Positions 8,341 through 17,744 of a stretch of DNA of 64,000 nt are shown piece after piece. The notes beneath the pieces are model-generated. The model was not told the origin of the DNA and did no database searches. It saw nothing but the letters and a program-made list of their open reading frames with translations. Source of the stretch: Flavobacterium frigoris PS1 (lineage in GTDB: Bacteria; Bacteroidota; Bacteroidia; Flavobacteriales; Flavobacteriaceae); assembly GCF_000252125.1 (NCBI RefSeq), contig NZ_AHKF01000010.1, forward strand, positions 309,504 through 373,503, written 5' to 3'. The position numbers and the translations under genes are program-made. How positions within the stretch are numbered: position 1 is the stretch's first letter; every line of letters begins with the position of its first letter.

Positions 8341-9571
8341 GAATGCTGCCTTTTAAATCAGCTATAAAAGTACTCAAATGATCTAGTTCTACATGGTCCA
8401 TAACCACAATTTTATACCATTGATTGCCTTCTGCGTGTTTTTGAGGAACTAAATCATATTTTTTTTCCAATGTTTTTGTGATGTATTTAGCTGGAATCGC
8501 GACTATATTCATGAATGGTTCCCTGAAGTAAGGAATGTCTAATTGATCTAATTGGTCGCATAACCATTCAGTTCTCATTTGCAAGACCCTAATTTTTTCA
8601 CACCATCCAAAGGGACCATAAGTAAACAGAATCATCCAGACCGCAACTGCATTGGATCCAGACCGACTTCCGCATAGTGTTAAGTCCATTCCTTCTACAT
8701 ATTCGGCTTCTTTCGTTAGGACGTTTTCAATCAAGCCTTTTCGGCAGATAAAAATTCCAGTTCCATAAGGTGCCTGAAGCATTTTATGGGCGTCAATAGT
8801 TATCGAACTGATTTTTGGATTTTCAAAATTTATGTCGCAGTTCTTATTGCTAAACGGATACACGAAACCTCCATAAGCTCCATCGATATGTAGTTTGTAC
8901 TTTAAGTGGTGTTTCTCTAAAATCTGGGTGTAATCATCGGGATTGTCAACAGCGCCAAACATAGTGGTTCCCATGTTTGAAACTATAATGAAGTATTTTT
9001 TGCCGCTTTCTTTGGCGTTGAGAACGATGTCTTCAAGTGCAAAAACGTCTATAGTGCGGTTTTTAACATCTACGGGAACTTTTAACCAATCAAGCATTAA
9101 TAGATTGGCTGCTTTAGGTATAGAGTAATGTGTGTCTTCGGATGCGATAATGGCAATTTCAGAGGGCTTTGCATTCTGTTTGTACATAAAGTAGTTGCGG
9201 TACATCCATATTGCCTGTATGTTTGCTTCGGTTCCTCCGGGTGCGATATAACCATCAAATGAATTGGCCTCAGCCTTGAATATATCAACTGCGAGAACAC
9301 TCAAGACTTCACGTTCTATTTCCTGTGTTCCTTTGAATGCTTTCTCTGAAGTGCCAAGTGTGTGGCAACCGATATGATTTGGATTGGCTACATAAGTCTG
9401 AAGTGTTGGGGCGTCTTTTAGAAAGGCTGCGTCACTGTTAAATACCTTTCCATCTAGTTTAGATGCAGGATATCCCAATGAAGTATCCTTTTCAAAATTC
9501 ACATTTTCATCTAACGCTTTTTCAATGCGTTCCTGTCTTTCATTTTGTGATAGTTTTTTCCAGTATTGCAT
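8309..9571 (-). CDS. Pyridoxal-phosphate-dependent decarboxylase (group II type)
   Basis: The 420-residue protein is a fold-type I PLP enzyme. The cofactor lysine is in SSITIDAHKMLQAPYGTG, with the PLP-phosphate region GYIAPGGTEANIQAIWMYRN upstream and HIDGAYGGFVYPF carrying the Asp that contacts the pyridine ring. Relatives decarboxylate histidine, tyrosine, glutamate or aspartate; the substrate cannot be read from the sequence. I start at ATG 9571 (MQYWKKLSQ) rather than ATG 9601, because an exact TAnnTTTG box (9589-9596, minus strand) lies within the longer version. Its 3' end overlaps the next gene, the formyl-THF cyclo-ligase. Confidence 0.88.
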   Translation of the reverse strand: MQYWKKLSQNERQERIEKALDENVNFEKDTSLGYPASKLDGKVFNSDAAFLKDAPTLQTYVANPNHIGCHTLGTSEKAFKGTQEIEREVLSVLAVDIFKAEANSFDGYIAPGGTEANIQAIWMYRNYFMYKQNAKPSEIAIIASEDTHYSIPKAANLLMLDWLKVPVDVKNRTIDVFALEDIVLNAKESGKKYFIIVSNMGTTMFGAVDNPDDYTQILEKHHLKYKLHIDGAYGGFVYPFSNKNCDINFENPKISSITIDAHKMLQAPYGTGIFICRKGLIENVLTKEAEYVEGMDLTLCGSRSGSNAVAVWMILFTYGPFGWCEKIRVLQMRTEWLCDQLDQLDIPYFREPFMNIVAIPAKYITKTLEKKYDLVPQKHAEGNQWYKIVVMDHVELDHLSTFIADLKGSIHAQKRITLEV

Positions 9572-9588
9572 GTTTGTTATTTTTTCAT

Positions 9589-9596
9589 CAAAAATA
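9589..9596 (-). promoter_or_regulatory. Putative -7 box of the PLP decarboxylase operon
   Basis: On the minus strand this reads TATTTTTG, an exact TAnnTTTG match, 17 nt before ATG 9571. Confidence 0.6.
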
Positions 9597-9636
9597 CGCA
9601 TCCAAACTGGGGAGAAATATGATAAATGTTAGCTTT

Positions 9637-10605
9637 TTACTTTTCTAAAGTTTTAGATATATGGTAAATAGCATCACCTTGGTAGACAATAGGAGCAAGA
9701 TTTGCATTGATGATATAACCGTCATTAGGCGCTTTTATTTTTCGTTCAAATTTACCAAAAGGGTCTGTAATGATCGCCAGAACAGTTCCTTTTTTTACAA
9801 AGCTACCAATCGTATTTTGATCATGTAATAAGCCGGAACATTTGGCTCTGATCCAGGTTGATTTTTCAATATAAATGGTGTTTGATTCTTGTTCTTTTAC
9901 AAAATGTTTTGGGTCTAACATATCAAGATGGGCGAGAATTCGCTTTACACCATCGACACCTGCATCAGCAATTGATTCATTGATATCAAGCGATTTTCCG
10001 CCTTCAAAAAGTAACATTTTTACATTTAGTTTCTGGCTCGAATTCCTGAATGATCCTGCGATATTTTTAGAAAACAAGGTGAAAGGAGCATTAAAGACAT
10101 CAGCTAATTCTTTTAATTCGGGACTGTTTGGAGCAAGTCGGATTTGTGGAGCGTTGAATCGACTGGCGCCTCCTGCATGAAAATCTACTGCGTAATCAAC
10201 TAGCGGTATAATTTCGGTTAGGATATGAAAAGCAAATCTGCTGGCTAAGGAGCCTTTTTTAGTTCCGGGAAAAACTCGGTTTAAATCCCTGCCATCAGGA
10301 AACTGGCGGGACATATTTATAAAACCAAACATGTTGATTATAGGAATGCATATAATAGTTCCTCTTTTTGGCTTGTTGATTTTTTTTGTGATAAGTTGGC
10401 GAACAATTTCTACTCCATTTATTTCATCTCCATGAATTCCAGCTGTAAAAAGAACTATGGGACCGTCAATTTTAGAGCGCTGAACAATGATTGGTATTTT
10501 AAGTTTTGCCGTGTTGTGCAATTTGGCGATTTCCATATCGATGGTTCTACTCTGGCCTGCTAAGATAACCTCTCCTAGGATAGTTATAGGTCTTGTGTTT
10601 TTCAT
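9637..10605 (-). CDS. Succinylglutamate desuccinylase/aspartoacylase family zinc hydrolase
   Basis: The 322 residues belong to the M14-like AstE/AspA family. The metal site is visible as FTAGIHGDEINGVEIV (His and Glu ligands) with the later ligand in YAVDFHAGGASRFNAP. Family members hydrolyse N-acyl amino acids or remove terminal residues. The last ~80 residues (CSGLLHDQNTIGSFVKKGT, GYIINANLAPIVYQGDAIYH) form a small beta domain usual in this subgroup. Its own transcript is likely, as about 35 bp separate it from the promoter of the next leftward gene. In related genomes such genes lie next to ATP-grasp (RimK-like) enzymes; none is in this window. Confidence 0.85.
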   Translation of the reverse strand: MKNTRPITILGEVILAGQSRTIDMEIAKLHNTAKLKIPIIVQRSKIDGPIVLFTAGIHGDEINGVEIVRQLITKKINKPKRGTIICIPIINMFGFINMSRQFPDGRDLNRVFPGTKKGSLASRFAFHILTEIIPLVDYAVDFHAGGASRFNAPQIRLAPNSPELKELADVFNAPFTLFSKNIAGSFRNSSQKLNVKMLLFEGGKSLDINESIADAGVDGVKRILAHLDMLDPKHFVKEQESNTIYIEKSTWIRAKCSGLLHDQNTIGSFVKKGTVLAIITDPFGKFERKIKAPNDGYIINANLAPIVYQGDAIYHISKTLEK

Positions 10606-10720
10606 GGGGAATAAAAAGGTTAAATGTAGAAATTATTATTTGTAATTCGTAAATTTGGATTCAAAACAATAATTAAATCCAAATTAATAAAATCACTACA
10701 GATCAGTAAATGCTACTGTG

Positions 10721-10728
10721 TATCTTTG
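10721..10728 (+). promoter_or_regulatory. Putative -7 box of uvrC
   Basis: TATCTTTG is an exact TAnnTTTG match, 15 nt before the uvrC ATG, giving a predicted leader of about 11 nt. Confidence 0.6.
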
Positions 10729-10743
10729 TGAAATATAATTAAA

Positions 10744-12543
10744 ATGCAAAACCCAACTCTCGAACTTCAAATACAGACTTTACCAGACGGTCCTGGAGTA
10801 TATCAATATTATGATAAGGAAGGAAAAATATTGTATGTAGGGAAGGCTAAAAACTTGAAAAAGAGAGTTTCTTCCTATTTTAACAAGATTCACGATACGG
10901 CCAAAACAAATGTGTTAGTAAAGAAGATTGTGACCATAAAACATATCGTGGTACCAACTGAGACCGATGCTCTTTTATTAGAGAATAACCTCATAAAAAC
11001 ACTGCAGCCTCGATATAATGTGCTGTTGCGCGATGATAAGAGTTACCCTTGGTTGTGTATTAAGAAAGAGCCTTTTTCGCGCATTTTTGCCACAAGAAGA
11101 ATGGTAAAGGATGGTTCTGAGTATTTTGGTCCATACACTAGTTTCAAGACAGTAAATACTATTTTAGAACTTATAAAAGAGCTGTACCCGCTGCGTACTT
11201 GTAATTTTGATTTAAGTAAATCAAACATTGAAAGCGGGAAATTTAAAGTTTGTCTCGAGTACCATATTGGAAATTGCAAAGGCCCATGTGAAGGTTTTGA
11301 AACTTTAGAAAATTATCAGAAGCAGGTAGATGCCATTCGCGAAATTCTCAAGGGGAATTTTAAAGAAAGCATGAAAGACTTTAAGAAAGTGATGACTGAG
11401 CTAGCTCAAAATATGCATTTTGAAGAAGCACAAAAAATAAAAGAGAAAATCGAAGTGCTCGAGAATTACCAATCGCGCTCGACAATCATAAACCCAAAAA
11501 TTACCAATATTGATGTGTTCTCCATCGTTTCTGATGAAAGTGCCGCCTACGTAAATTTTTTACAAATTTCCCACGGATCTATTATTCGTTCGCACACCAT
11601 GGAAATAAAGAAAAAACTGGAAGAAACGGATGAAGAATTATTAGAACTGGCGATAATAGAGTTGAGAGAACGATTTCAATTGTTGTCTCGTGAAATTCTT
11701 GTTCCATTTATGGTAGATTTGGGTGAAAATATAAAAGTCACCGTACCTCAGTTGGGGGACAAAAAGCAAATTTTAGACCTTTCTATTCGTAATGCTAAAT
11801 TTTATAGGATTGAACAGTTGAAACAATTACAAATTGTTGATCCAGACAGGCATACTAATCGGATTATGGCACAAATGCAGAAAGATTTGCGATTGCCTTT
11901 CGAACCAAGACATATCGAATGTTTTGACAACTCGAATATTCAAGGGACAAATCCTGTGGCAGCTTGTGTGGTTTTTAAAGATGGAAAACCAAGTAAGAAA
12001 GACTATCGCCATTTTAACATCAAGACGGTCGAAGGACCAGATGATTTTGCTTCTATGACTGAGGTTGTTTACCGTCGTTACAAAAGACTCTTGGATGAAA
12101 ATCAAGCTTTGCCACAATTGATAATTATAGACGGGGGGAAAGGACAATTATCTGCGGCGCTTAAAAGTATTGACGAGTTGGGACTAAGAGGAAAGATAGC
12201 CATAATTGGTATTGCAAAAAGACTGGAGGAGTTATTTTATCCAGGAGATTCGATTCCGTTATACTTAGACAAGAAATCAGAAACACTTAAGGTAATTCAG
12301 CAGTTGCGGAATGAAGCGCATAGATTTGGGATAACACATCATAGAGATCAAAGAAGTAAAGCAGCATTAAATTCATCAATAGAATCCATTCCTGGAATAG
12401 GCGAAAAAACCATGTTGGCGCTAATACGACACTTTAAAAGTGTTAAAAGAGTGAAATTAGCAACAGAAAAAGAAGTTTCAGATGTTATAGGGTTATCAAA
12501 AGCCAAAAAAATTGTCGACTTTTACAATTCCATAAAAGAATGA
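10744..12543 (+). CDS. uvrC: Excinuclease ABC subunit C
   Basis: UvrC makes the dual incisions in nucleotide excision repair after damage recognition by UvrA2B. Domains in order: the GIY-YIG nuclease (about residues 12-90, GPGVYQYY and ILYVGKAKNLKKRV) for the 3' cut; the UVR motif (about 205-240, MTELAQNMHFEEAQKIKEKIE) for UvrB contact; the RNase H-like 5' nuclease (HIECFDNSNIQGTNPVAACVVF, LIIIDGGKGQL); and helix-hairpin-helix motifs at the C-terminus (SIPGIGEKTMLALIRHF). The length of 599 residues is normal. It is followed at 53 bp by the patatin gene. Confidence 0.97.
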   Translation: MQNPTLELQIQTLPDGPGVYQYYDKEGKILYVGKAKNLKKRVSSYFNKIHDTAKTNVLVKKIVTIKHIVVPTETDALLLENNLIKTLQPRYNVLLRDDKSYPWLCIKKEPFSRIFATRRMVKDGSEYFGPYTSFKTVNTILELIKELYPLRTCNFDLSKSNIESGKFKVCLEYHIGNCKGPCEGFETLENYQKQVDAIREILKGNFKESMKDFKKVMTELAQNMHFEEAQKIKEKIEVLENYQSRSTIINPKITNIDVFSIVSDESAAYVNFLQISHGSIIRSHTMEIKKKLEETDEELLELAIIELRERFQLLSREILVPFMVDLGENIKVTVPQLGDKKQILDLSIRNAKFYRIEQLKQLQIVDPDRHTNRIMAQMQKDLRLPFEPRHIECFDNSNIQGTNPVAACVVFKDGKPSKKDYRHFNIKTVEGPDDFASMTEVVYRRYKRLLDENQALPQLIIIDGGKGQLSAALKSIDELGLRGKIAIIGIAKRLEELFYPGDSIPLYLDKKSETLKVIQQLRNEAHRFGITHHRDQRSKAALNSSIESIPGIGEKTMLALIRHFKSVKRVKLATEKEVSDVIGLSKAKKIVDFYNSIKE

Positions 12544-12596
12544 ATTTGATATAGGTAATAAAAAGTAATAAGTAGTAAAAAATACAAACGTCCTTT

Positions 12597-14801
12597 ATGA
12601 AAAAATATATTCTTCTAATTTTAATATTTTTCAGTAGCATATCGATGTTTTCACAAAAGCAAAACAGACCAAAGATAGGTTTGGTCTTAAGTGGTGGTGG
12701 AGCAAAAGGATTTGCACATATAGGGGTTTTGAAAGTGCTGGAAGAAGCAGGGGTAAAGATTGACTACATAGGAGGAACCAGTATGGGTGCTGTTGTAGGG
12801 GGACTTTATGCTGTGGGATATAATGCGACGCAAATTGATTCGATCTTTCAGGTTACTAATTTTGATGAATTAATAAATGACTTCATTCCAAGATCATCAA
12901 AAAATTTTTACGAGAAAAGTAACGATGAACTGTATGCGCTTGTTTTACCTTTCAACAAATTTAGCATTGGAATACCTGAAGCACTTTCAAAAGGAATGTA
13001 CAATTTTAATTTATTAAGCAGAATCACAAGGAATGTGAGGCATGTAAGAGACTTCAGTAAGTTGTCTACTCCATTTTTGTGTATTGGTACTGATATTGAA
13101 TCAGGTAAACAGGTTGTATTAAACAAGGGTAATCTGGCTCAAGCCTTACTTGCTAGTTCGGCATTTCCTTCGTTGTTTTCTCCGGTAGAAATTGATGGTA
13201 AGCTTCTAGTTGATGGGGGAGTTACTAACAATTACCCTATTGATGAGGTTAGGAAGTTAGGAGCGGATATTATTATTGGAGTTGATGTGCAAGATGACTT
13301 ACGGGATAGAACTACACTTAATGATGCTACTAAAATATTAGTGCAAATAACGAACCTTCATTCGATAGAAAAAATGAAAAATAATGTCCTTAAAACGGAT
13401 ATTTATATCAAGCCTGACATTACAGATTATGGAGTAATATCATTCGACAAAGGGAAAGAGATTATACAAAAAGGGGAAGAAGCCACATTTGCTGTTTTTG
13501 AAAAAATAAAAGAGTTAGTGCGTAATGATTCAATACTATACAAGAAACCTAAATTAAAAGTCCAAAGGGATAGTTTACAAATAGGCGATATAAATATTAC
13601 TGAATTAGACAATTTCACAAAAGACTATGTCCTTGGGAAATTGAAATTTAAGCCAGGAACTACTATTAGCTATAAGCAGTTGGAAGTAGGGGTTAATAAT
13701 ATTAATGCAACAAATAACTTTAGTGTCATAAATTACTCGTTGGATTCAAATGGGGAAGAGGATGACTTCAATCTTAATTTAAAAGAAAATGCAACCAAAA
13801 CATATTTAAAATTTGGATTGCATTATGACGGACTATTTAAGAGTGCTGTATTACTAAATTTAACGCGTAAAAGGACATTGTTTAAAAATGATATTGCATC
13901 GTTAGATTTTGTACTGGGAGATAATTTTAGGTATAATTTTGATTACTATATCGAAAACGGTTACAATTTGAGTTTCGGTTTTAAATCCTCTTTCAATCAA
14001 TTCAATAGGAATGTGGCTAGAGATATAAGTAGTTTGGATTTTGGGCCTTTGGGTATAAATTCGATTAATATTGATTTTTCAGATATTACGAATCAGCTTT
14101 ATTTTCAATCTTTATTTGTGCAGAAATTTTTAATTGGTGGAGGTCTAGAATATAAACGACTGAAGATTACTTCTGAGACTTTGGCTGCCATGGATCCAGT
14201 AATAGATAATAGCGATTATATAAGTGTTTTTGGATATATGAGATACGATTCTTTTGATGACAAGTATTTTCCAAAAAAAGGATGGTATGGCTCTGGAGAT
14301 ATTAAGTCTTACTTACTTTCGTCAGACTATACAAAGGAATTTAACACCTATTCTATAGTGAAGGGAGAGTTTGGAATTGCAGCAACCGTTTTTAAAAATG
14401 CAACCGTCAAATTTCAAACGGAAGCAGGTTTTTCTTTTGGCAACGAAAGTGTTACATTCTTTAATTTTATTTTAGGTGGATACGGCTACAACCAAATTAA
14501 TAATTTCAGACATTTTTACGGCTACGATTTTTTAAGTATTGCGGCTAATAGTTATGTAAAGTCTACTGTGACAATGGATTACGAGTTTTTGAAAAACAAT
14601 CATATTAATTTCGCAGCTAATTATGCCAATTTGGGTGACAGAATTTTTGAATCTGTTGATTGGATTTCAATACCTAAATACTCGGGCTACGGCATTGGTT
14701 ATGGTCTTGAAACGGTAGTAGGTCCTATTGAAATTAAACATACTTGGTCACCTGAAACCAAAAAAGGGTACACTTGGTTTAGTGTGGGATTTTCGTTTTA
14801 A
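12597..14801 (+). CDS. Patatin-like phospholipase with outer-membrane beta-barrel domain
   Basis: The N-terminus is a Sec signal peptide (MKKYILLILIFFSSISMFSQ). The patatin domain covers about residues 25-300, with the oxyanion hole LSGGGAKGFAHIGVL, the nucleophile Ser in GGTSMGA and the catalytic Asp in LVDGGVTNNYP. A POTRA-like segment (about 320-400) and a C-terminal ~330-residue bacterial surface antigen beta-barrel follow, ending with aromatic WFSVGFSF. This resembles PlpD/FplA-type proteins, but in the Bacteroidota arrangement the barrel is BamA-like. It probably acts on phospholipids at the outer membrane. Secretion through its own barrel is an inference. Confidence 0.9.
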   Translation: MKKYILLILIFFSSISMFSQKQNRPKIGLVLSGGGAKGFAHIGVLKVLEEAGVKIDYIGGTSMGAVVGGLYAVGYNATQIDSIFQVTNFDELINDFIPRSSKNFYEKSNDELYALVLPFNKFSIGIPEALSKGMYNFNLLSRITRNVRHVRDFSKLSTPFLCIGTDIESGKQVVLNKGNLAQALLASSAFPSLFSPVEIDGKLLVDGGVTNNYPIDEVRKLGADIIIGVDVQDDLRDRTTLNDATKILVQITNLHSIEKMKNNVLKTDIYIKPDITDYGVISFDKGKEIIQKGEEATFAVFEKIKELVRNDSILYKKPKLKVQRDSLQIGDINITELDNFTKDYVLGKLKFKPGTTISYKQLEVGVNNINATNNFSVINYSLDSNGEEDDFNLNLKENATKTYLKFGLHYDGLFKSAVLLNLTRKRTLFKNDIASLDFVLGDNFRYNFDYYIENGYNLSFGFKSSFNQFNRNVARDISSLDFGPLGINSINIDFSDITNQLYFQSLFVQKFLIGGGLEYKRLKITSETLAAMDPVIDNSDYISVFGYMRYDSFDDKYFPKKGWYGSGDIKSYLLSSDYTKEFNTYSIVKGEFGIAATVFKNATVKFQTEAGFSFGNESVTFFNFILGGYGYNQINNFRHFYGYDFLSIAANSYVKSTVTMDYEFLKNNHINFAANYANLGDRIFESVDWISIPKYSGYGIGYGLETVVGPIEIKHTWSPETKKGYTWFSVGFSF

Positions 14802-14982
14802 ATTTAAACTTTATCAATAAAAATTCCGATATTTGTTATAATGAAAGCAAAATGGACAGGTTTATTAGAGTATCTACAATTCTTAATCAAGAGAAATCCT
14901 GAATAAGGCACTATTTTTTGATTTAGAATAACGAATTGCAAAGCCTTGCCGCTTTATTAGTTACACTTTAAACAAAATAATC

Positions 14983-16140
14983 ATGCCATTATACCATAAA
15001 TTAGGGGAGTTTCCTCAAAAAAGACACACGCAGTTTGTAAAACCAAATGGTGGTTTTTACTACGAACAATTATTTGGAACAGAAGGTTTTCATGGAAATT
15101 CTTCCTTGTTATATCATGTCCACAGACCAACTCAGGTAAAAGAAATCAATAAATCATATTCAGTAGAGCCTAGAATAGCTATTGGAAAAAACATAAAATC
15201 TTTACTACTTAAAGGATTTGAATTAAAGCCAGAAGATGATTTTCTAGACAGTCGCAAAGCGATGTTAGTTAATAAAGACTGTACAATTGGGCTTGCGGCA
15301 CCTAAAAAATCGCTAACGGAATATTTCTATAAAAATGCCGATGCTGATGAGATGATTTTCATCCATAAAGGAAAAGGAAAATTACGTACGATGATGGGAA
15401 ATATTCCTTTTGACTACGGAGATTACCTCATCATACCGCGCGGAATCATATACCAAATTCAATTTGATACCGAAGACAATCGCTTGTTTTATGTAGAATC
15501 TTTTGCGCCATTTTATACGCCTAAACGCTATAAAAACGAATCTGGACAACATTTAGAACATTCGCCATTTTGCGAACGCGACTTTATTTTGCCAAACGAG
15601 TTAGAAACCCACGATGAAAAAGGAGATTTTTTAATCAAAATCAAAAAAGAGGGAATGATGCATGAAGTAGTTTATGCTACGCATCCCTTTGACGTTATTG
15701 GTTGGGATGGTTATAATTTTCCATACGGATTTAGTATTCATAACTTCGAACCTATAACGGGGCGTGTACACCAACCGCCGCCAGTACATCAAACATTTGA
15801 AACGTCAACTTTTGTAGTTTGTTCGTTTGTTCCTAGATTGTACGATTACCACCCAAAAGCAATTCCAGCGCCTTACAATCACAGCAATATTGACAGTGAT
15901 GAGGTATTGTATTACGTAGATGGTGATTTTATGAGTCGCAATAACATTGAGCAAGGACACATCACGTTGCACCCGAAAGGAATTCCACACGGTCCGGCGC
16001 CAGGAGCTATGGAACGCAGTATTGGTCACAAAGCTACCGAGGAATTAGCTGTTATGGTTGATACTTTCCGTCCGCTGATGGTAACCGAAGAAGCTATGGG
16101 GCTAGATGACGGCAAGTACTACAAATCTTGGGTAGAGTAG
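14983..16140 (+). CDS. hmgA: Homogentisate 1,2-dioxygenase
   Basis: HmgA is an Fe(II) cupin enzyme that opens the homogentisate ring to maleylacetoacetate in tyrosine/phenylalanine degradation. The 385 residues show the family pattern: HVHRPTQVKEI at the N-terminus, IHKGKGKLRTMMG and DYLIIPRGIIYQI in the first cupin, and HPKGIPHGPAPGAMERS with the metal ligands in the second. It is about 50 residues shorter than classic HmgA, as usual for the Bacteroidota form. hppD, the preceding pathway step, follows 153 bp downstream, separated by an intergenic repeat copy (16146-16224). Confidence 0.92.
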   Translation: MPLYHKLGEFPQKRHTQFVKPNGGFYYEQLFGTEGFHGNSSLLYHVHRPTQVKEINKSYSVEPRIAIGKNIKSLLLKGFELKPEDDFLDSRKAMLVNKDCTIGLAAPKKSLTEYFYKNADADEMIFIHKGKGKLRTMMGNIPFDYGDYLIIPRGIIYQIQFDTEDNRLFYVESFAPFYTPKRYKNESGQHLEHSPFCERDFILPNELETHDEKGDFLIKIKKEGMMHEVVYATHPFDVIGWDGYNFPYGFSIHNFEPITGRVHQPPPVHQTFETSTFVVCSFVPRLYDYHPKAIPAPYNHSNIDSDEVLYYVDGDFMSRNNIEQGHITLHPKGIPHGPAPGAMERSIGHKATEELAVMVDTFRPLMVTEEAMGLDDGKYYKSWVE

Positions 16141-16145
16141 TTTAA

Positions 16146-16224
16146 GGAGCTATTTCCTGCTGTACGCTGTATCTTTATGTTTTTAAAGAAAAAACATAAA
16201 GGATGCCGCTACCATCAGGGCTAG
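16146..16224 (+). repeat. Intergenic hairpin repeat, copy A
   Basis: The left arm starts GGAGCTATTTCCTGCTG and the right arm is GGATGCCGCTACCATCAGGG followed by CTAG. The centre is a hairpin of CTTTATGTTTTT and AAAAACATAAAG. The same arms recur at 31157-31233 and 58365-58441, and a related form at 55309-55420. It sits between hmgA and hppD. Confidence 0.8.
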
Positions 16225-16293
16225 AAATCAAAATTCAAAAAAACAATTCGGTTGTATCAAATAAACGATTGACCGATTAAACAAATAAACATT

Positions 16294-17454
16294 ATGGCTA
16301 AAGAAGTAAAATCAGTAGAATACGGACTAGAAAAAATATTTGAAGGGGCACAAGATTTCCTTCCATTATTAGGAACTGATTATGTAGAATTCTATGTAGG
16401 AAACGCAAAACAATCTGCACATTATTATAAAACGGCTTTTGGGTATCAATCACTGGCCTATGCCGGATTAGAAACTGGAGTTAAAGACAGAACATCTTAT
16501 GTGTTAAAACAAGATAAGATCCGCATCGTGCTTACAACGCCGTTAATACAAGATTCTCCAATACACGACCATTTGAGAAAACATGGTGATGGAGTAAAAG
16601 TAGCTGCTTTATGGGTAGAAGATGCCACAAGTGCTTATGAAGAAACGATGAAACGTGGCGCACGTTCTTTTATGGAACCTACAGTCGAGAAAGACGAGCA
16701 TGGTGAAGTGGTGCGTTCAGGGATTTATACTTACGGAGACACCGTTCATATATTTGTGGAACGTAAAAACTACAATGGTGTTTTCTTGCCAGGATATAAA
16801 GAATGGAAATCCGATTACAACCCAGAACCAACAGGTTTAAAATACATTGACCATATGGTGGGGAATGTAGGTTGGAATGAAATGAATACTTGGGTTAAGT
16901 TCTATGAAGAGGTAATGGGATTTGTAAACTTCCTTTCTTTTGATGACAAACAAATTAACACGGAGTATTCAGCCTTGATGAGTAAAGTGATGTCTAATGG
17001 AAATGGAAGAATTAAATTTCCTATTAACGAACCTGCCGAAGGGAAGAAAAAATCACAAATTGAAGAGTATTTGGATTTTTACGGAGGTCCAGGAATACAA
17101 CACATAGCCATCGCGACAGATGATATTATCAAAACAGTTAGTCAATTAAAAGCCAGAGGGGTTGAGTTTTTGTCAGCACCGCCACATACATACTATCAAG
17201 CAATTCCGGAACGTTTAGGAGAGCATATGGGTATGATGAAAGAAGATATCAATGAAATTGAAAGATTAGCTATCATGGTTGATGCTGATGAAGATGGGTA
17301 TTTATTGCAAATTTTTACAAAACCAGTACAAGATAGGCCAACTTTGTTTTTTGAAATTATTCAAAGAATGGGGGCTAAAGGTTTTGGAGCAGGTAATTTT
17401 AAAGCATTGTTTGAATCTATTGAGAGAGAGCAAGCATTGCGAGGAACGCTGTAA
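16294..17454 (+). CDS. hppD: 4-Hydroxyphenylpyruvate dioxygenase
   Basis: HppD converts 4-hydroxyphenylpyruvate to homogentisate, the substrate of the upstream HmgA. The 386-residue protein has two vicinal-oxygen-chelate domains. The Fe(II) ligands are in the C-terminal one: His in KYIDHMVGNV, His in GIQHIAIATDD and Glu in LFFEIIQRMG. QIFTKPVQDRPT before the last ligand is also typical. Gene pairing with hmgA marks a tyrosine catabolism unit. The C-terminus (RMGAKGFGAGNFKALFESIE) is the usual active-site-covering helix. Confidence 0.95.
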   Translation: MAKEVKSVEYGLEKIFEGAQDFLPLLGTDYVEFYVGNAKQSAHYYKTAFGYQSLAYAGLETGVKDRTSYVLKQDKIRIVLTTPLIQDSPIHDHLRKHGDGVKVAALWVEDATSAYEETMKRGARSFMEPTVEKDEHGEVVRSGIYTYGDTVHIFVERKNYNGVFLPGYKEWKSDYNPEPTGLKYIDHMVGNVGWNEMNTWVKFYEEVMGFVNFLSFDDKQINTEYSALMSKVMSNGNGRIKFPINEPAEGKKKSQIEEYLDFYGGPGIQHIAIATDDIIKTVSQLKARGVEFLSAPPHTYYQAIPERLGEHMGMMKEDINEIERLAIMVDADEDGYLLQIFTKPVQDRPTLFFEIIQRMGAKGFGAGNFKALFESIEREQALRGTL

Positions 17455-17562
17455 AAATGCATTTTTTTTACAGTATGTGAAAAAATAACCGACGAACAAC
17501 CTGTTATTTTATCAATGTTGTGTTAAACTTTTTTTTTAGTTTAAATATGTAGATTTGTTGGC

Positions 17563-17570
17563 TACCTTTG
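17563..17570 (+). promoter_or_regulatory. Putative -7 box of candidate RNA
   Basis: TACCTTTG matches TAnnTTTG exactly. It precedes about 110 nt of non-coding sequence that ends in an intrinsic terminator. Confidence 0.55.
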
Positions 17571-17575
17571 CACTC

Positions 17576-17685
17576 GCAAAATGGAAGGGGTGGTTTCCTT
17601 CCGATTTGATATAAATTTCATAATTTATAGTTTTTTGGTTAGTTAATAGCATAAAAACTCAGTCATTATTTGACTGAGTTTTTTT
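17576..17685 (+). ncRNA. Candidate small RNA between hppD and DUF3108 gene
   Basis: An exact TAnnTTTG box lies just upstream. The predicted transcript opens with a hairpin (GGAAGG paired with CCTTCC), has an AT-rich middle with no ORF of useful length, and ends in a strong terminator (AAAAACTCAGTCA/TGACTGAGTTTTT). The next gene has its own promoter at 17693-17700, so this looks like a separate short transcript. It could instead be an attenuated leader. I do not recognise the family. Confidence 0.4.
17653..17685 (+). terminator. Intrinsic terminator of candidate RNA
   Basis: A 13-bp stem with loop TTATT and a T-run lies between the candidate RNA and the DUF3108 promoter. Confidence 0.85.
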
Positions 17686-17692
17686 GTTTTAA

Positions 17693-17700
17693 TATATTTG
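17693..17700 (+). promoter_or_regulatory. Putative -7 box of DUF3108-kynA operon
   Basis: TATATTTG is an exact TAnnTTTG match, 44 nt before the ATG at 17745 and directly after the terminator. Confidence 0.6.
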
Positions 17701-17744
17701 GAACAAAATTTGCAACTGCACTCAATAAATAGATAAAGTAAGTT

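Larger units (their letters stand above)
17455..17744. other. Intergenic region between hppD and the DUF3108 gene
   Basis: The first ~100 bp are AT-rich, with a weak TTAAACT/AGTTTAA hairpin. A complete promoter-to-terminator unit without a convincing ORF follows (candidate RNA, 17576-17685), and then the promoter of the DUF3108 gene. Confidence 0.6.

Noticed and set aside
9572..9601. Upstream ATG for the PLP decarboxylase
   Set aside because: An exact TAnnTTTG box lies between the two ATGs, so the longer form would not be on the transcript.
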